A stretch of DNA of 21,249 bases from Candidatus Rifleibacteriota bacterium (GTDB taxonomy: Bacteria; Muiribacteriota; Ozemobacteria; Ozemobacterales; Ozemobacteraceae): NCBI GenBank assembly GCA_028691595.1, contig JAQUZA010000010.1, positions 1 to 21,249 of the forward strand. Reading direction: 5' to 3'. Positions 1-7,620 of this stretch are shown piece after piece. The translations under genes were made by a program, and so were the position numbers. The notes under the pieces were generated by a model that made no database searches, was not told the DNA's origin, and was given only the letters and a program-made list of their open reading frames with translations. The stretch's first letter is position 1. Each line of letters begins with the position of its first letter.

Positions 1-2592
1 TTCAATTTCCCTGATCCGGCCGTCTTCAGTGCAGATAACCGGAAAAGGATGCCCGGCATTGGCGACGGCAAAGTTGCCTGAACTGCTGTCTAAAACAGTG
101 GCGCAGAAGGTCATCAGTTTGCGGCGTTTCAGCAGTTCAAAGATCATGATACTGAGATTTTTGAGCATGGTGGGCAGGTCGCTGTCGCGGCCCGCAAACC
201 TGAAAACCGAAGCTTTGATCATGGCGGTCAAAATTGATGAACTGACTCCATGCCCGGTTACATCGCCAATGACAATTAAAAAACGGTTTTCGGGCAGAGC
301 GAACATGTCGGCGTAGTCGCCGCCAACGTCAGCGGCCATACGGTTATAAATCAGACTCTCAAAACCGGGTATGGGGGGGCCGGCAGCCGGAATCAGACAT
401 TGCTGGACTGCGCCGGCAACGAGCATCTCTTTAACTTCAGCCATCATCTGGTTGAAAGTTCTGCCGAGTTCACCGAGTTCGTCATGATTGCTTATTTTTA
501 CCCTGAAATCAGTGTCGCGCTTTCTAAGAGCTTTTAACCCAAGACTAAGTTCTGATACCGGTTTCAAAAAAGCCTTAGAGAGCAGCATGCCTGTTAAAAT
601 GGCTATGATTAAAATAAAAACTACCCCGATATTGATCTGAGACCACATCCGGGCAATCTGGGCATCTATTTCGGCCACCGGGTAAAGGCAGGCAATAAAG
701 AAGTCCTTAAGCTTGATGCCGGGCATGCATGCGGCAATAAACCTCTGCCCGGCGAAATCCAGCACCGAGGTTTCAATCTTGTCGTTCAGGCTCGACAGCT
801 TGAAAAGATTGTTCAGCTTCTTTTCTTCGCCGATGCCTGAAGGCAGCCATACCTGGCTCGTCGGTTGATGAGCGAAGAGCCTGAGAGAGATGTTGCCAAG
901 ATTGAAACGACTTCTGAGTTTTTTTTCGAGATAGTCGAGGGCATTGAACTGAACCCGGCTGTTGCCGCCAATAAAAGCCACCGGCGTTGTGTCATCGGCG
1001 TAATAGTTCCAGTACCAGTAAACGTCTGAACCCTCGAATTCCATGGCAACCATTTTGCCGGGCTGCTCAAAAAGATGAGAAAAGCCTAATACCGGGTTGT
1101 CAAGAAGGTTCACCAGAACCAGGTCAGATTGTTTCAATTTGATGCCGGCCTGCTGCAGCCGCTCAGGTATGACCTTTTCGAGGCAGATCAGTGACATGCT
1201 TCGACCCATGGCCTTTATGCGGTCGTTGGCTTCACCGGTTGATGTCGAATAGAGCTGATTCTGCCCGATATCACGAATTTCGAGCCAGTTGAAAAAATTC
1301 TCGCCATTCAAATGCACCCCGGTGCTCTTTCGTATGGCAGCATCCCTTTCCTTCCAGCTGCCCGATAACTTCTGGTGCCAGCTTCGGTCTTTGTGAAACC
1401 TTTCAAAAGTTGCAAAAATTTCCCTCTCTTTAGCAGCAAAACCCGAGTCTATTTCCATCAATACATCAAGAATACCTTTGCCGGCCTCGTTTTCAAGAAC
1501 GGTGCGGTGGTCGCGAAGACCATTGTAACCCAGCATGAACAGGCCGAGAATCGGCAGATAAACCGCAAAAAGAAAGATTCCAACCAGCTTGTAGCGTATC
1601 GATAGCCACCCGGATTCGCCGCCGGCAAAAATTCGATAAAAGTAAATCAGCCCATAAAGACTCAGTAACGTAATAATGCCTATAACAAAGAACTTGAAGG
1701 CTCTGAAACTGCCCGGAGAAAAATGGTAACCGAATAGAAGATCCAGACCTCTTACCGAAAACTGCTTCCAGAGATGATCGTCACTTAAAAAAGGCCGCCC
1801 GGCCGATTGGTCGGCAAAACTGCAGGTTTTTTCGGGCTGCAACACAAAACCGGGGCTGTGAAGAATCTCACCCTCAGAATTTCGCAAAATTAACGCGCTG
1901 CTCTGTGAACCTGCATGTTTGAGATTGCGGGTGATAATGCCGGCAAAATCTTGCGAAAGCTCGGTGAATGCAATGAAACCGTTTTTGCTGCCCTCTTTAT
2001 GATAATGATAAAAGAGCCCGTGCCGGCCATAATTAAAAGTCGGAAAGCACAGATCATTACTGCGTGATACCCGACTGATGCTGAAGCTTCGCCCGAACAT
2101 CTGCGAAACATCAGCTTTGCGACCGGTGTAGTCATTGTTGATCTCGGCACCGGCAATGCAGTTCCAGATGTATTGAACAGCCGGTTCATTGCCTTTGGGG
2201 CTCAACTCACTGTTGATAAGCGTGCCGCGGTCGTCAAAAAGATAAAGGTCAAACCGTTGCTTCATCTCTGCGAAGGCTGCTTCAGCGGTTTCAGTCAGCA
2301 ATCGATTAACGTCTGAATCAATGTGGTGGCTGCCTGAAGCCGATTTGGCGGTGAGCACCTGAAGCTGGCGGCCAAGTTGCCTTAACCCCGGCAAAAAAAG
2401 ACTCTCTGCATCGAGGTTGGCGAGAAAATCGCGGGCCTGGGTCTCGATTTGTGCTTCAGCAGTCTTTTCGGCGAGCAGCAGCTGGCTGTCAAAAACATGC
2501 ACGATCAGCAGCAACGAAAAAACCGCCGGAAGCACCACCAGCAGGCCGGCAACCAGCAGCAGATTAAGAAGGTTCGGTCGGTTCTTTTTCAC
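1..2592 (-). CDS. Membrane sensor PP2C/SpoIIE-type phosphatase with HAMP domain, 3' end beyond window
   Basis: Likely a serine phosphatase that reads an extracytoplasmic signal and acts on an anti-sigma-antagonist-type phosphoprotein (family role). In the minus frame, 864 codons are open from a GTG at 2592 to the window edge. An in-frame TGA lies three codons upstream of the GTG, so the start is well bounded, although no clear Shine-Dalgarno is seen. Order: TM1 about residues 7-33; extracytoplasmic region about 35-295; TM2 297-317; TM3 334-354; second extracytoplasmic region 355-648; TM4 650-669; HAMP about 670-720 (DELGELGRTFNQMM); PP2C domain from about 720. The phosphatase metal motifs VGGDYAD and GDVTGHG are intact, and NAGHPFPVI follows. 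The C-terminal metal-ligand motifs lie outside the window. It follows recA after a terminator. The substrate is not identifiable here. Confidence 0.9.
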   Translation of the reverse strand, partial: MKKNRPNLLNLLLVAGLLVVLPAVFSLLLIVHVFDSQLLLAEKTAEAQIETQARDFLANLDAESLFLPGLRQLGRQLQVLTAKSASGSHHIDSDVNRLLTETAEAAFAEMKQRFDLYLFDDRGTLINSELSPKGNEPAVQYIWNCIAGAEINNDYTGRKADVSQMFGRSFSISRVSRSNDLCFPTFNYGRHGLFYHYHKEGSKNGFIAFTELSQDFAGIITRNLKHAGSQSSALILRNSEGEILHSPGFVLQPEKTCSFADQSAGRPFLSDDHLWKQFSVRGLDLLFGYHFSPGSFRAFKFFVIGIITLLSLYGLIYFYRIFAGGESGWLSIRYKLVGIFLFAVYLPILGLFMLGYNGLRDHRTVLENEAGKGILDVLMEIDSGFAAKEREIFATFERFHKDRSWHQKLSGSWKERDAAIRKSTGVHLNGENFFNWLEIRDIGQNQLYSTSTGEANDRIKAMGRSMSLICLEKVIPERLQQAGIKLKQSDLVLVNLLDNPVLGFSHLFEQPGKMVAMEFEGSDVYWYWNYYADDTTPVAFIGGNSRVQFNALDYLEKKLRSRFNLGNISLRLFAHQPTSQVWLPSGIGEEKKLNNLFKLSSLNDKIETSVLDFAGQRFIAACMPGIKLKDFFIACLYPVAEIDAQIARMWSQINIGVVFILIIAILTGMLLSKAFLKPVSELSLGLKALRKRDTDFRVKISNHDELGELGRTFNQMMAEVKEMLVAGAVQQCLIPAAGPPIPGFESLIYNRMAADVGGDYADMFALPENRFLIVIGDVTGHGVSSSILTAMIKASVFRFAGRDSDLPTMLKNLSIMIFELLKRRKLMTFCATVLDSSSGNFAVANAGHPFPVICTEDGRIREIE

Positions 2593-2615
2593 TGAAGATC
2601 AATCGAGGCTTTCAG

Positions 2616-2666
2616 AAAAAACCCCGGCAACGGCAGAGTGTTGAATCTGCGCGGCTGCCGAGGTTT
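2616..2666 (-). terminator. Rho-independent terminator of recA
   Basis: On the minus strand, 13 nt past the recA stop, AAACCTCGGCAGCCGCGCAGA and TCTGCCGTTGCCGGGGTTT form a long, GC-rich, slightly bulged stem around a short loop (TTCAACAC). A run of six T follows. It is placed as expected for ending recA transcription. It leaves only about 24 nt before the GTG of the next gene, so that gene must depend on readthrough or on a promoter overlapping the hairpin. Confidence 0.75.
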
Positions 2667-2678
2667 TGTGATTACAGA

Positions 2679-3767
2679 TTACTTTTTGGTTGCGGTCTTT
2701 TTTTTGTCTTCGGCGGGTGAAGCTTTGGCTTCAGCAGGAGAGTCAGTGATCATGCCGAGAGATTTTTTGACTTTAAGAACGATCTCTGCGAAAACATCGG
2801 GGTTTTCACGCATGAAGATCTTGGCGTTTTCGCGGCCCTGGCCGATTCGTATATCACCGTAAGAATACCAGGCCCCTGATTTGTTGACTATGTTGGCATT
2901 TTCAGCGATTTCAAGAACTTCACCCTCGGTTGAAATGCCTGAGCCGAACATCATATCGAATCTGGCTTTCTTGAAAGGCGGAGCAACCTTGTTTTTGACC
3001 ACCTTGACTTCGGTGACGTAACCGATTGGCTCGTCGCCTTCCTTGATCTGGTCTTTGCGACGAATATCAAGGCGCACCGACGAGAAGAACTTGAGGGCGC
3101 GACCACCAGGGGTGGTTTCGGGGTTGCCGAACATCACACCAATCTTTTCGCGGATCTGGTTGATAAAAATGCAGACACACTTTGATTTGCTGACAACCGG
3201 AGTCAGTTTGCGCATGGCCTGAGACATAAGACGGGCCTGCATGCCAACAGTTGCATCACCCATGTCACCGTCGATTTCGGCTTTGCTGGTCAGCGCAGCA
3301 ACTGAGTCGAGAATAATGATGTCGATGGCGTTGCTTCTAACAAGCATTTCGGTGATTTCAAGAGCTTCTTCACCACTGCTGGGCTGGGCAATAAGCAGAT
3401 TTTCGGTGTCTACGCCGAGTTTGCGGGCATAGGAAGGATCGAGGGCATGCTCAACATCGACAAAAGCTGCAGTACCACCAGCCTTCTGTGCCTGGGCGAC
3501 AGAATGAAGGGCAATGGTTGTCTTGCCTGATGATTCAGGACCATAGATTTCGATGATACGGCCACGGGGCATGCCGCCAACGCCAAGAGCATAGTCGAGC
3601 GACAGAGACCCGGTCGGAATCGAATCGACCTGCAGGTGTCTCGAGCTGCCGAGTCGCATGACTGCGCCTTTTCCGAACTGCTTTTCGATACTGGAAATAG
3701 CAGTTTCAAGTGATTTCATGCGCTCAGTGTTTGATTGTTTTTCTATCATTTGTCTGGTTTCAGCCAC
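2679..3767 (-). CDS. recA: Recombinase RecA
   Basis: DNA-dependent ATPase that forms filaments on single-stranded DNA, performs homologous strand exchange and triggers LexA self-cleavage in the SOS response. At 362 aa it has the usual length. Visible motifs: FGKGAVMRLG (31-40), Walker A GPESSGKT (76-83), Walker B IIILDSVAAL (150-159), L1/L2 region with INQIREKIGVMFGNPETTPGG around 202-222, and GRALKFFSS. The start is GTG (3765-3767). It is preferred to the ATG at codon 7 because a strong CAGGAGG lies at 3779-3785, though the 11-nt spacing is slightly long. The C-terminal tail (after about residue 340) is rich in Ala, Pro and Lys and ends in a basic stretch, not the usual acidic tail. Divergent from anmK; terminated at 2616-2666. 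Confidence 0.98.
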   Translation of the reverse strand: MAETRQMIEKQSNTERMKSLETAISSIEKQFGKGAVMRLGSSRHLQVDSIPTGSLSLDYALGVGGMPRGRIIEIYGPESSGKTTIALHSVAQAQKAGGTAAFVDVEHALDPSYARKLGVDTENLLIAQPSSGEEALEITEMLVRSNAIDIIILDSVAALTSKAEIDGDMGDATVGMQARLMSQAMRKLTPVVSKSKCVCIFINQIREKIGVMFGNPETTPGGRALKFFSSVRLDIRRKDQIKEGDEPIGYVTEVKVVKNKVAPPFKKARFDMMFGSGISTEGEVLEIAENANIVNKSGAWYSYGDIRIGQGRENAKIFMRENPDVFAEIVLKVKKSLGMITDSPAEAKASPAEDKKKTATKK

Positions 3768-3778
3768 TTTATCAAGTG

Positions 3779-3785
3779 CCTCCTG
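3779..3785 (-). promoter_or_regulatory. recA ribosome binding site that selects the GTG start
   Basis: CAGGAGG on the minus strand lies 11 nt before the GTG at 3767. It supports that GTG over the internal ATG seven codons in, which has no comparable site. Confidence 0.7.
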
Positions 3786-3790
3786 ATTTA

Positions 3791-3829
3791 GTATGGTTCA
3801 GGATAACATACCGGGCCACGGATATGCAA
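3791..3829 (-). promoter_or_regulatory. Candidate recA promoter with 21-bp dyad operator
   Basis: Positions 3791-3811 read GTATGGTTCAGGATAACATA plus C: the outer arms GTATG/CATAC are perfect inverted repeats, and T7/A15 also pair. The dyad is 5 nt from the recA Shine-Dalgarno. On the minus strand a weak -10 (TATCCT, 3800-3805) lies inside it, 18 nt from a possible -35 (TTGCAT, 3824-3829). A dyad over the -10 of recA is where a LexA-type repressor would bind. The promoter match is weak and the operator identity is inferred. Confidence 0.35.
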
Positions 3830-3857
3830 AACGGACCCACGGATTAAATTGTTGCCT

Positions 3858-3951
3858 AATCAGCAGGCCGGGGGGAGGCCCACGGATGAACTCAGATGAA
3901 CACCGATAAACGCAGATTTATATTTTGGTTTTGAATCAGCAGGCCGGGGGG
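3858..3951. repeat. Direct repeat of 18 bp, copies at 3858-3875 and 3934-3951
   Basis: AATCAGCAGGCCGGGGGG occurs twice in the same orientation, with starts 76 bp apart, in the recA-anmK divergent region. Each copy is followed within a few bases by a CACGG-containing segment, so the duplicated unit may be longer and partly decayed. Function unknown; it could be part of an intergenic repeat family. Confidence 0.8.
3881..3920. repeat. Four-unit tandem repeat with 10-bp period
   Basis: Four consecutive 10-mers share the pattern CNCNGATNAA: CACGGATGAA, CTCAGATGAA, CACCGATAAA, CGCAGATTTA. Single related units (CACGGATATG at 3817-3826 and CACGGATTAA at 3838-3847) lie nearby. The period equals about one DNA turn. 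I recall similar CACGGATGAACAC-type strings in intergenic DNA of many unrelated bacteria, but cannot verify that here. Confidence 0.75.
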
Positions 3952-3958
3952 CTAAAAC
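3931..3958 (+). promoter_or_regulatory. Possible anmK promoter
   Basis: TTGAAT (3931-3936) and TAAAAC (3953-3958) with a 16-nt spacer, about 70 nt before the anmK ATG. Each hexamer matches four of six consensus bases. The spacer is the second copy of the 18-bp repeat. This is a weak call made by eye. Confidence 0.22.
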
Positions 3959-4029
3959 ACGGGGCAACTAATTTTTTTGTGTGGTAGGATTGCCGGTGCA
4001 ATTTTGTTGATGGAGGGGCTTCGAGAAAA

Positions 4030-5196
4030 ATGTTTGAAAAATTCACCAGAGAACGGCCTGTTAATATTCTTGGGATGATGAGTGGCACCAGTGGAGACGG
4101 AATTGATGGCTGTCTGGTGGAATTCAAGCCCGATGGCAGCAGCAGATTACTCTGGTTGAAAAATTTTGACTATTCTGATGCGCAGTTTTCAAGAATTCAG
4201 GGCTTGATGCGCGGTGCAGATGCTGCTGCTATAACTCTTGGAGCCTCTTATGTGGCCGAACTGCATGCCCTGGCGTGTAAAAAATTCTTTGAGAATGAGC
4301 CCTGTCTGCCTGATTTGATTGCTGTTCACGGGCAGACGGTCTGGCATCAGCCGACCCCGGTAGTCTGGGATGAAATAGCTCTCACGGGCACGTTGCAGCT
4401 TATGAACGGTGCGCTGCTCGCACATCGCTGCCGGGTTCCGGTTATCTGTAATTTCAGAGCTGCAGATATGGCGGCGGGAGGGCAGGGTGCCCCGCTGGTG
4501 CCATTTGCCGATCTTTATCTTTTTGGGCGCGAAACTGCGCGTGATCGGGTGGTGGTGAATATTGGCGGTATGGCAAATCTGACGGCAATCAGTGTTGCCG
4601 GGAAAATGCCGGCAGTCGCTTGTGCTTTCGATACCGGGCCGGGAAACGTGCTGATGGATGCATTTATGCAATCCAGCGGCCTTGGCAGATTCGATGCTGA
4701 TGGTTGTCTTGCGGCATCGGGCTCCTCGCTGAAACAGCAGCTTGACGAGTTTTTGGCTGACCAGTATTTTAAGCTGCCGCCGCCTAAATCTACCGGGCGC
4801 GAATATTTTAATCAAACGCGTCTGGCCGGTCTGATCGAATCTGCGGCAGACGCTGCACCCGCCGAGATCATGTCGACCCTTCTCGATATAACCGTTGATT
4901 CGATTGCAGATGCAATTCTCAGGCTTGAAGGCATGATCAGGTTTCCTGCAGAGGTGCTTGTTGCCGGGGGGGGAGCCCGAAACTCTGAGCTGATGAAGCG
5001 TTTGTCAGCAAAACTTCTCGGTCGTTGTGACGTTTCTACCACAGAAAAATGCGGGGTTCCGGTTATGGCACGCGAAGCCATGGCATTTGCAATTCTTGGT
5101 TATGCCTTTTTGCGAGGTATTCCGGCAAACGTTCAGCTGGCAACCGGCGCGGCCAGCCCGGCAGTGCTGGGTGAATACCACCCGGCCGGGCTCTGA
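4030..5196 (+). CDS. anmK: Anhydro-N-acetylmuramic acid kinase AnmK
   Basis: Hydrolytic kinase that converts 1,6-anhydro-MurNAc plus ATP to MurNAc-6-phosphate in cytoplasmic recycling of peptidoglycan fragments. At 388 aa it is close to family length. Seen: N-terminal ATPase motif LGMMSGTSGDGIDG (about 14-27), AVHGQTVWHQP (98-108), FRAADMAAGGQGAPLVPFAD (142-161, with D146 at the position of the catalytic Asp of characterised AnmK), NIGGMANLT (177-185), DTGPGNVLMDAF (201-212) and a C-terminal VAGGGARN. GGAGGGG at 4012-4018 is the ribosome binding site. It is the only plus-strand gene, divergent from recA. Its stop is 1 bp from the stop of the convergent gene, with no terminator between. Its presence implies lytic-transglycosylase-type murein turnover. 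Confidence 0.96.
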   Translation: MFEKFTRERPVNILGMMSGTSGDGIDGCLVEFKPDGSSRLLWLKNFDYSDAQFSRIQGLMRGADAAAITLGASYVAELHALACKKFFENEPCLPDLIAVHGQTVWHQPTPVVWDEIALTGTLQLMNGALLAHRCRVPVICNFRAADMAAGGQGAPLVPFADLYLFGRETARDRVVVNIGGMANLTAISVAGKMPAVACAFDTGPGNVLMDAFMQSSGLGRFDADGCLAASGSSLKQQLDEFLADQYFKLPPPKSTGREYFNQTRLAGLIESAADAAPAEIMSTLLDITVDSIADAILRLEGMIRFPAEVLVAGGGARNSELMKRLSAKLLGRCDVSTTEKCGVPVMAREAMAFAILGYAFLRGIPANVQLATGAASPAVLGEYHPAGL

Positions 5197-5197
5197 G

Positions 5198-6493
5198 CTA
5201 TCTTACAAAATCGATCTGGATAATACGGCTGTCAATGCCGGTGCAGCCGGCAAGACTGATATCATCAGGGGTTTTGATGGTCAGGTGCTTTTCGTCCTGC
5301 GGCAGAATACGCCCAAATGGCAGCAATGGTGCAAGAAAACTTTTGTCACCAGATGGGTGCAGGACGACGAATTTGATCCAGACCTGACCAATCTCAAGGT
5401 TGGTCAGGTTTTTACAATAGACATTCAGCTCTTTGAGGCCTAATTGAGGGTCGATGTCGACTTTAACGGTTTTGCTGACCGCGTTGTCGAGAATTTCGTT
5501 CCAGGTTTTCCGATAGGGCGAATCGAGTCTGAACCGGTTGAGATACTGCTTGTGAAGATCGATTAACTCAGGAAAATACTCGCGGTTCTGCATGACTATA
5601 GCGACGGGAATAAGCCATTCAGGAGATCTTGTTCTGAAAAATTCTCCGAGGGAGCCACTGAGTGCATCATTTTCACGTTCTATCACATGGGACAGCCTGA
5701 TAAGAGCCTCAAGATTGATTGAGCTGCTTGCGTCGGCATCTGGTGGGATTTCGTGTTGATCGGGTGGTTTGATTTTCATGGCCAGATTGACCCATTCGCG
5801 CAAAGTAAGCGATTTAACGGGGTCGACCATCAGAAATTCGAAGTAGCCGGGATAATTGGTGCGGAAACCTCGATTAAGGTAGCCTTTCTGCCCCGGGGTA
5901 GGGAAAATGTAGCCGCGGTTGTGAGCGTCCCAGCGTGCCGCGAAAATTCTCGAGGTTATTCCCTCGCTGGCATAAAACTGCGCCTTGAACATCAGTCGAA
6001 TCGGGTGCCAGCTTGCATTGAGAATCATTGGCAGAAATCTGCTCATCTGGGTTGGCATGAACCATCGACCCAGGCCCGAAGAAGTGAAATTAATCGTTCG
6101 GGCAGTTGGCTCGGCAAGAATGTAGATATACCTGGCCTCTTTGCGTGGGTCGGCTCTGAATTCCGCGCCATAATCATTGATTCTGGAAGGGGTAAAGCGT
6201 TCGGGAATTTTGAATTCATACCCGTGGATTTTTACTTTGTAGGTGGCTCCAACTTCACCGGTGCTGACAAGGTTAATTTCTTCCGGGGCATTGAGAAAAA
6301 AATCAGCCGGAATCTTCAGGTTTTTAACGTAATAATCGCGTGTATACATTGGCAGCACAATGCCAAAGATAAAAGGAAAAAACGACAGCACTGCCCCGAT
6401 AATTATTTTTTGGATAGGGGTTAGGAATACCTCTTCCTCAGCCTTCCAGGCTTTTTTACCCTTTTGTGGAGCGGGCTTTGCTTCGGGGCTCAT
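5198..6493 (-). CDS. Single-pass membrane protein of unknown function
   Basis: A 431-aa protein I do not recognise. It has a short Lys/Ala/Pro-rich cytoplasmic N-terminus (1-25), one transmembrane helix at about 30-50 (IIIGAVLSFFPFIFGIVLP), then a long soluble region predicted outside the membrane. No cysteine lipobox and no catalytic motif are apparent. The C-terminal ~90 residues (VDIDPQLGLKELNVYCKNLT onward) read like a beta-sandwich segment. The ATG overlaps the stop of the upstream TPR gene by 4 nt (ATGA), so translation is probably coupled and the two products may work together at the inner membrane. It is the last gene of the ABC-transporter/nrnA operon. Confidence 0.85.
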   Translation of the reverse strand: MSPEAKPAPQKGKKAWKAEEEVFLTPIQKIIIGAVLSFFPFIFGIVLPMYTRDYYVKNLKIPADFFLNAPEEINLVSTGEVGATYKVKIHGYEFKIPERFTPSRINDYGAEFRADPRKEARYIYILAEPTARTINFTSSGLGRWFMPTQMSRFLPMILNASWHPIRLMFKAQFYASEGITSRIFAARWDAHNRGYIFPTPGQKGYLNRGFRTNYPGYFEFLMVDPVKSLTLREWVNLAMKIKPPDQHEIPPDADASSSINLEALIRLSHVIERENDALSGSLGEFFRTRSPEWLIPVAIVMQNREYFPELIDLHKQYLNRFRLDSPYRKTWNEILDNAVSKTVKVDIDPQLGLKELNVYCKNLTNLEIGQVWIKFVVLHPSGDKSFLAPLLPFGRILPQDEKHLTIKTPDDISLAGCTGIDSRIIQIDFVR

Positions 6494-7620
6494 AATCCGT
6501 CTGTTTCTTCCGGCGTTTCTTCCATGTCAGCAAGTAACGCATCAACATTCTCGATTATCGAACTATCCGGAAACCTCTCTTTTAATTCCTGAAACACTTT
6601 GATTGCTTCTTCAACTCGATTGAGAGCCGTCAAAACCTCACCCTCGGTGAAGAGCAGCCGGTCTTGAAGTTTGCCGCCGGCCCTGGCCCCCGGGTGGTTT
6701 TGTAGAAGCTCTAAAGCGGCTTCCCAGCGGTCACAGTTGATATTGCTGAGCACATCGACATAGAAAGAAAGGGCATCGAGGTTATCGAGATTACTCGAAA
6801 TAAGTTCTATCTCGCGCTGGGCTGCATCAGTGTGGGTGTTCTCGCTGAATTCAACCACAATTCGCTGATAAAGCTCGAGTGCACCCTGAAAATCTTTGGT
6901 ATACTTTCTTGCTTCACCAAGACTGAAAAGAGCTTCGATATAGGCTTTGGTGGTAATCTCACCGCTGGATGACGCAATTGCAAGGTTGTAAAGATCGAGA
7001 GCTTCAAGATACTGGCCGTTATGCATGGCATAACCGCCCCTGTTCATAAGAATATTAAAATGATCGCCTTCGCTGAACCCTTGATGAACGCTCAGTAGCT
7101 GGTCTTTTTGCAGCTTGAAAAGCTCGAGCCGGTAGAGTTCAGGCGGGCCAAAATCATGAAATGAAATCTGGTTGCGTGCACAGACCGCCGGTGCCCCATC
7201 ATGATTTGAAACAAAGATTTCACGACATATCAGAGGATTGCCTTCCTGATCGGGCGCTGGAAAAACCCTTTTGAAAGCATTAAGGTCAGTATAAATAAAG
7301 GGCATGACATCGATGCCATCCGGGTGTCGCAGAACCGCGATGATTTCGATGCTGCCATCAGCATCGAGGTCATGCTTCAAAAGATTAGCCGGAAGCAGGC
7401 CGTCAAAGGCATCGATTACCTGTCTGGCCCCGCCAGGTCGCTGGAGAAGCAACCTGGTGGTTTCGAGCTGTTCAGCATCATTTTCTTCGAGAATGATTTC
7501 GCCGACACCTGAAATTTCAAGCTTCAGCGAGCGGCTCTGTTCTATCGCCGGCTGAGAAAAAACCGCCCCGGCTGCAAACAGCACGCTGATCATGGCGGTT
7601 GAAAAGACTTTTTTCAACAT
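6490..7620 (-). CDS. Exported TPR-repeat protein
   Basis: A 376-aa protein with a Sec-type signal peptide (MLKKVFSTAMISVLFAAG, likely cut near AVFS-QPA; no lipobox Cys), so periplasmic. Residues about 25-185 form an unrecognised domain containing a DLDADGSIEIIAVL segment that resembles a FG-GAP/VCBS-like Asp-rich loop. Residues about 190-370 hold TPR-like helices (GQYLEALDLYNLAIA; KDFQGALELYQRIVVEF; VEEAIKVFQELKERFPDSS), suggesting a protein-interaction role. The start ATG overlaps the nrnA stop by 1 nt (TGATG) and the gene ends overlapping the next start (ATGA). Partner proteins are unknown; the adjacent membrane protein is the obvious candidate. Confidence 0.85.
   Translation of the reverse strand: MLKKVFSTAMISVLFAAGAVFSQPAIEQSRSLKLEISGVGEIILEENDAEQLETTRLLLQRPGGARQVIDAFDGLLPANLLKHDLDADGSIEIIAVLRHPDGIDVMPFIYTDLNAFKRVFPAPDQEGNPLICREIFVSNHDGAPAVCARNQISFHDFGPPELYRLELFKLQKDQLLSVHQGFSEGDHFNILMNRGGYAMHNGQYLEALDLYNLAIASSSGEITTKAYIEALFSLGEARKYTKDFQGALELYQRIVVEFSENTHTDAAQREIELISSNLDNLDALSFYVDVLSNINCDRWEAALELLQNHPGARAGGKLQDRLLFTEGEVLTALNRVEEAIKVFQELKERFPDSSIIENVDALLADMEETPEETDGL

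Noticed and set aside
4189..4815. 208-codon minus-strand open frame
   Set aside because: Antisense to anmK, which is certain from its motifs.
5181..5190. CCCGGCCGGG palindrome as an anmK terminator
   Set aside because: A 10-bp palindrome without a loop, inside the coding end and with no T-run.
5236..5252. TGCCGG/CCGGCA hairpin as a terminator
   Set aside because: A 6-bp stem inside the convergent coding sequence, not followed by T residues on either strand.
5027..5443. 138-codon plus-strand frame spanning the end of anmK and the convergent gene
   Set aside because: It covers the 3' parts of two real genes in another frame; no start signal and no plausible protein.
5753..6424. 223-codon plus-strand open frame
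   Set aside because: Antisense to the 431-aa membrane protein, which has a TM helix and a coupled start; no ribosome binding site and no motif support the plus-strand reading.
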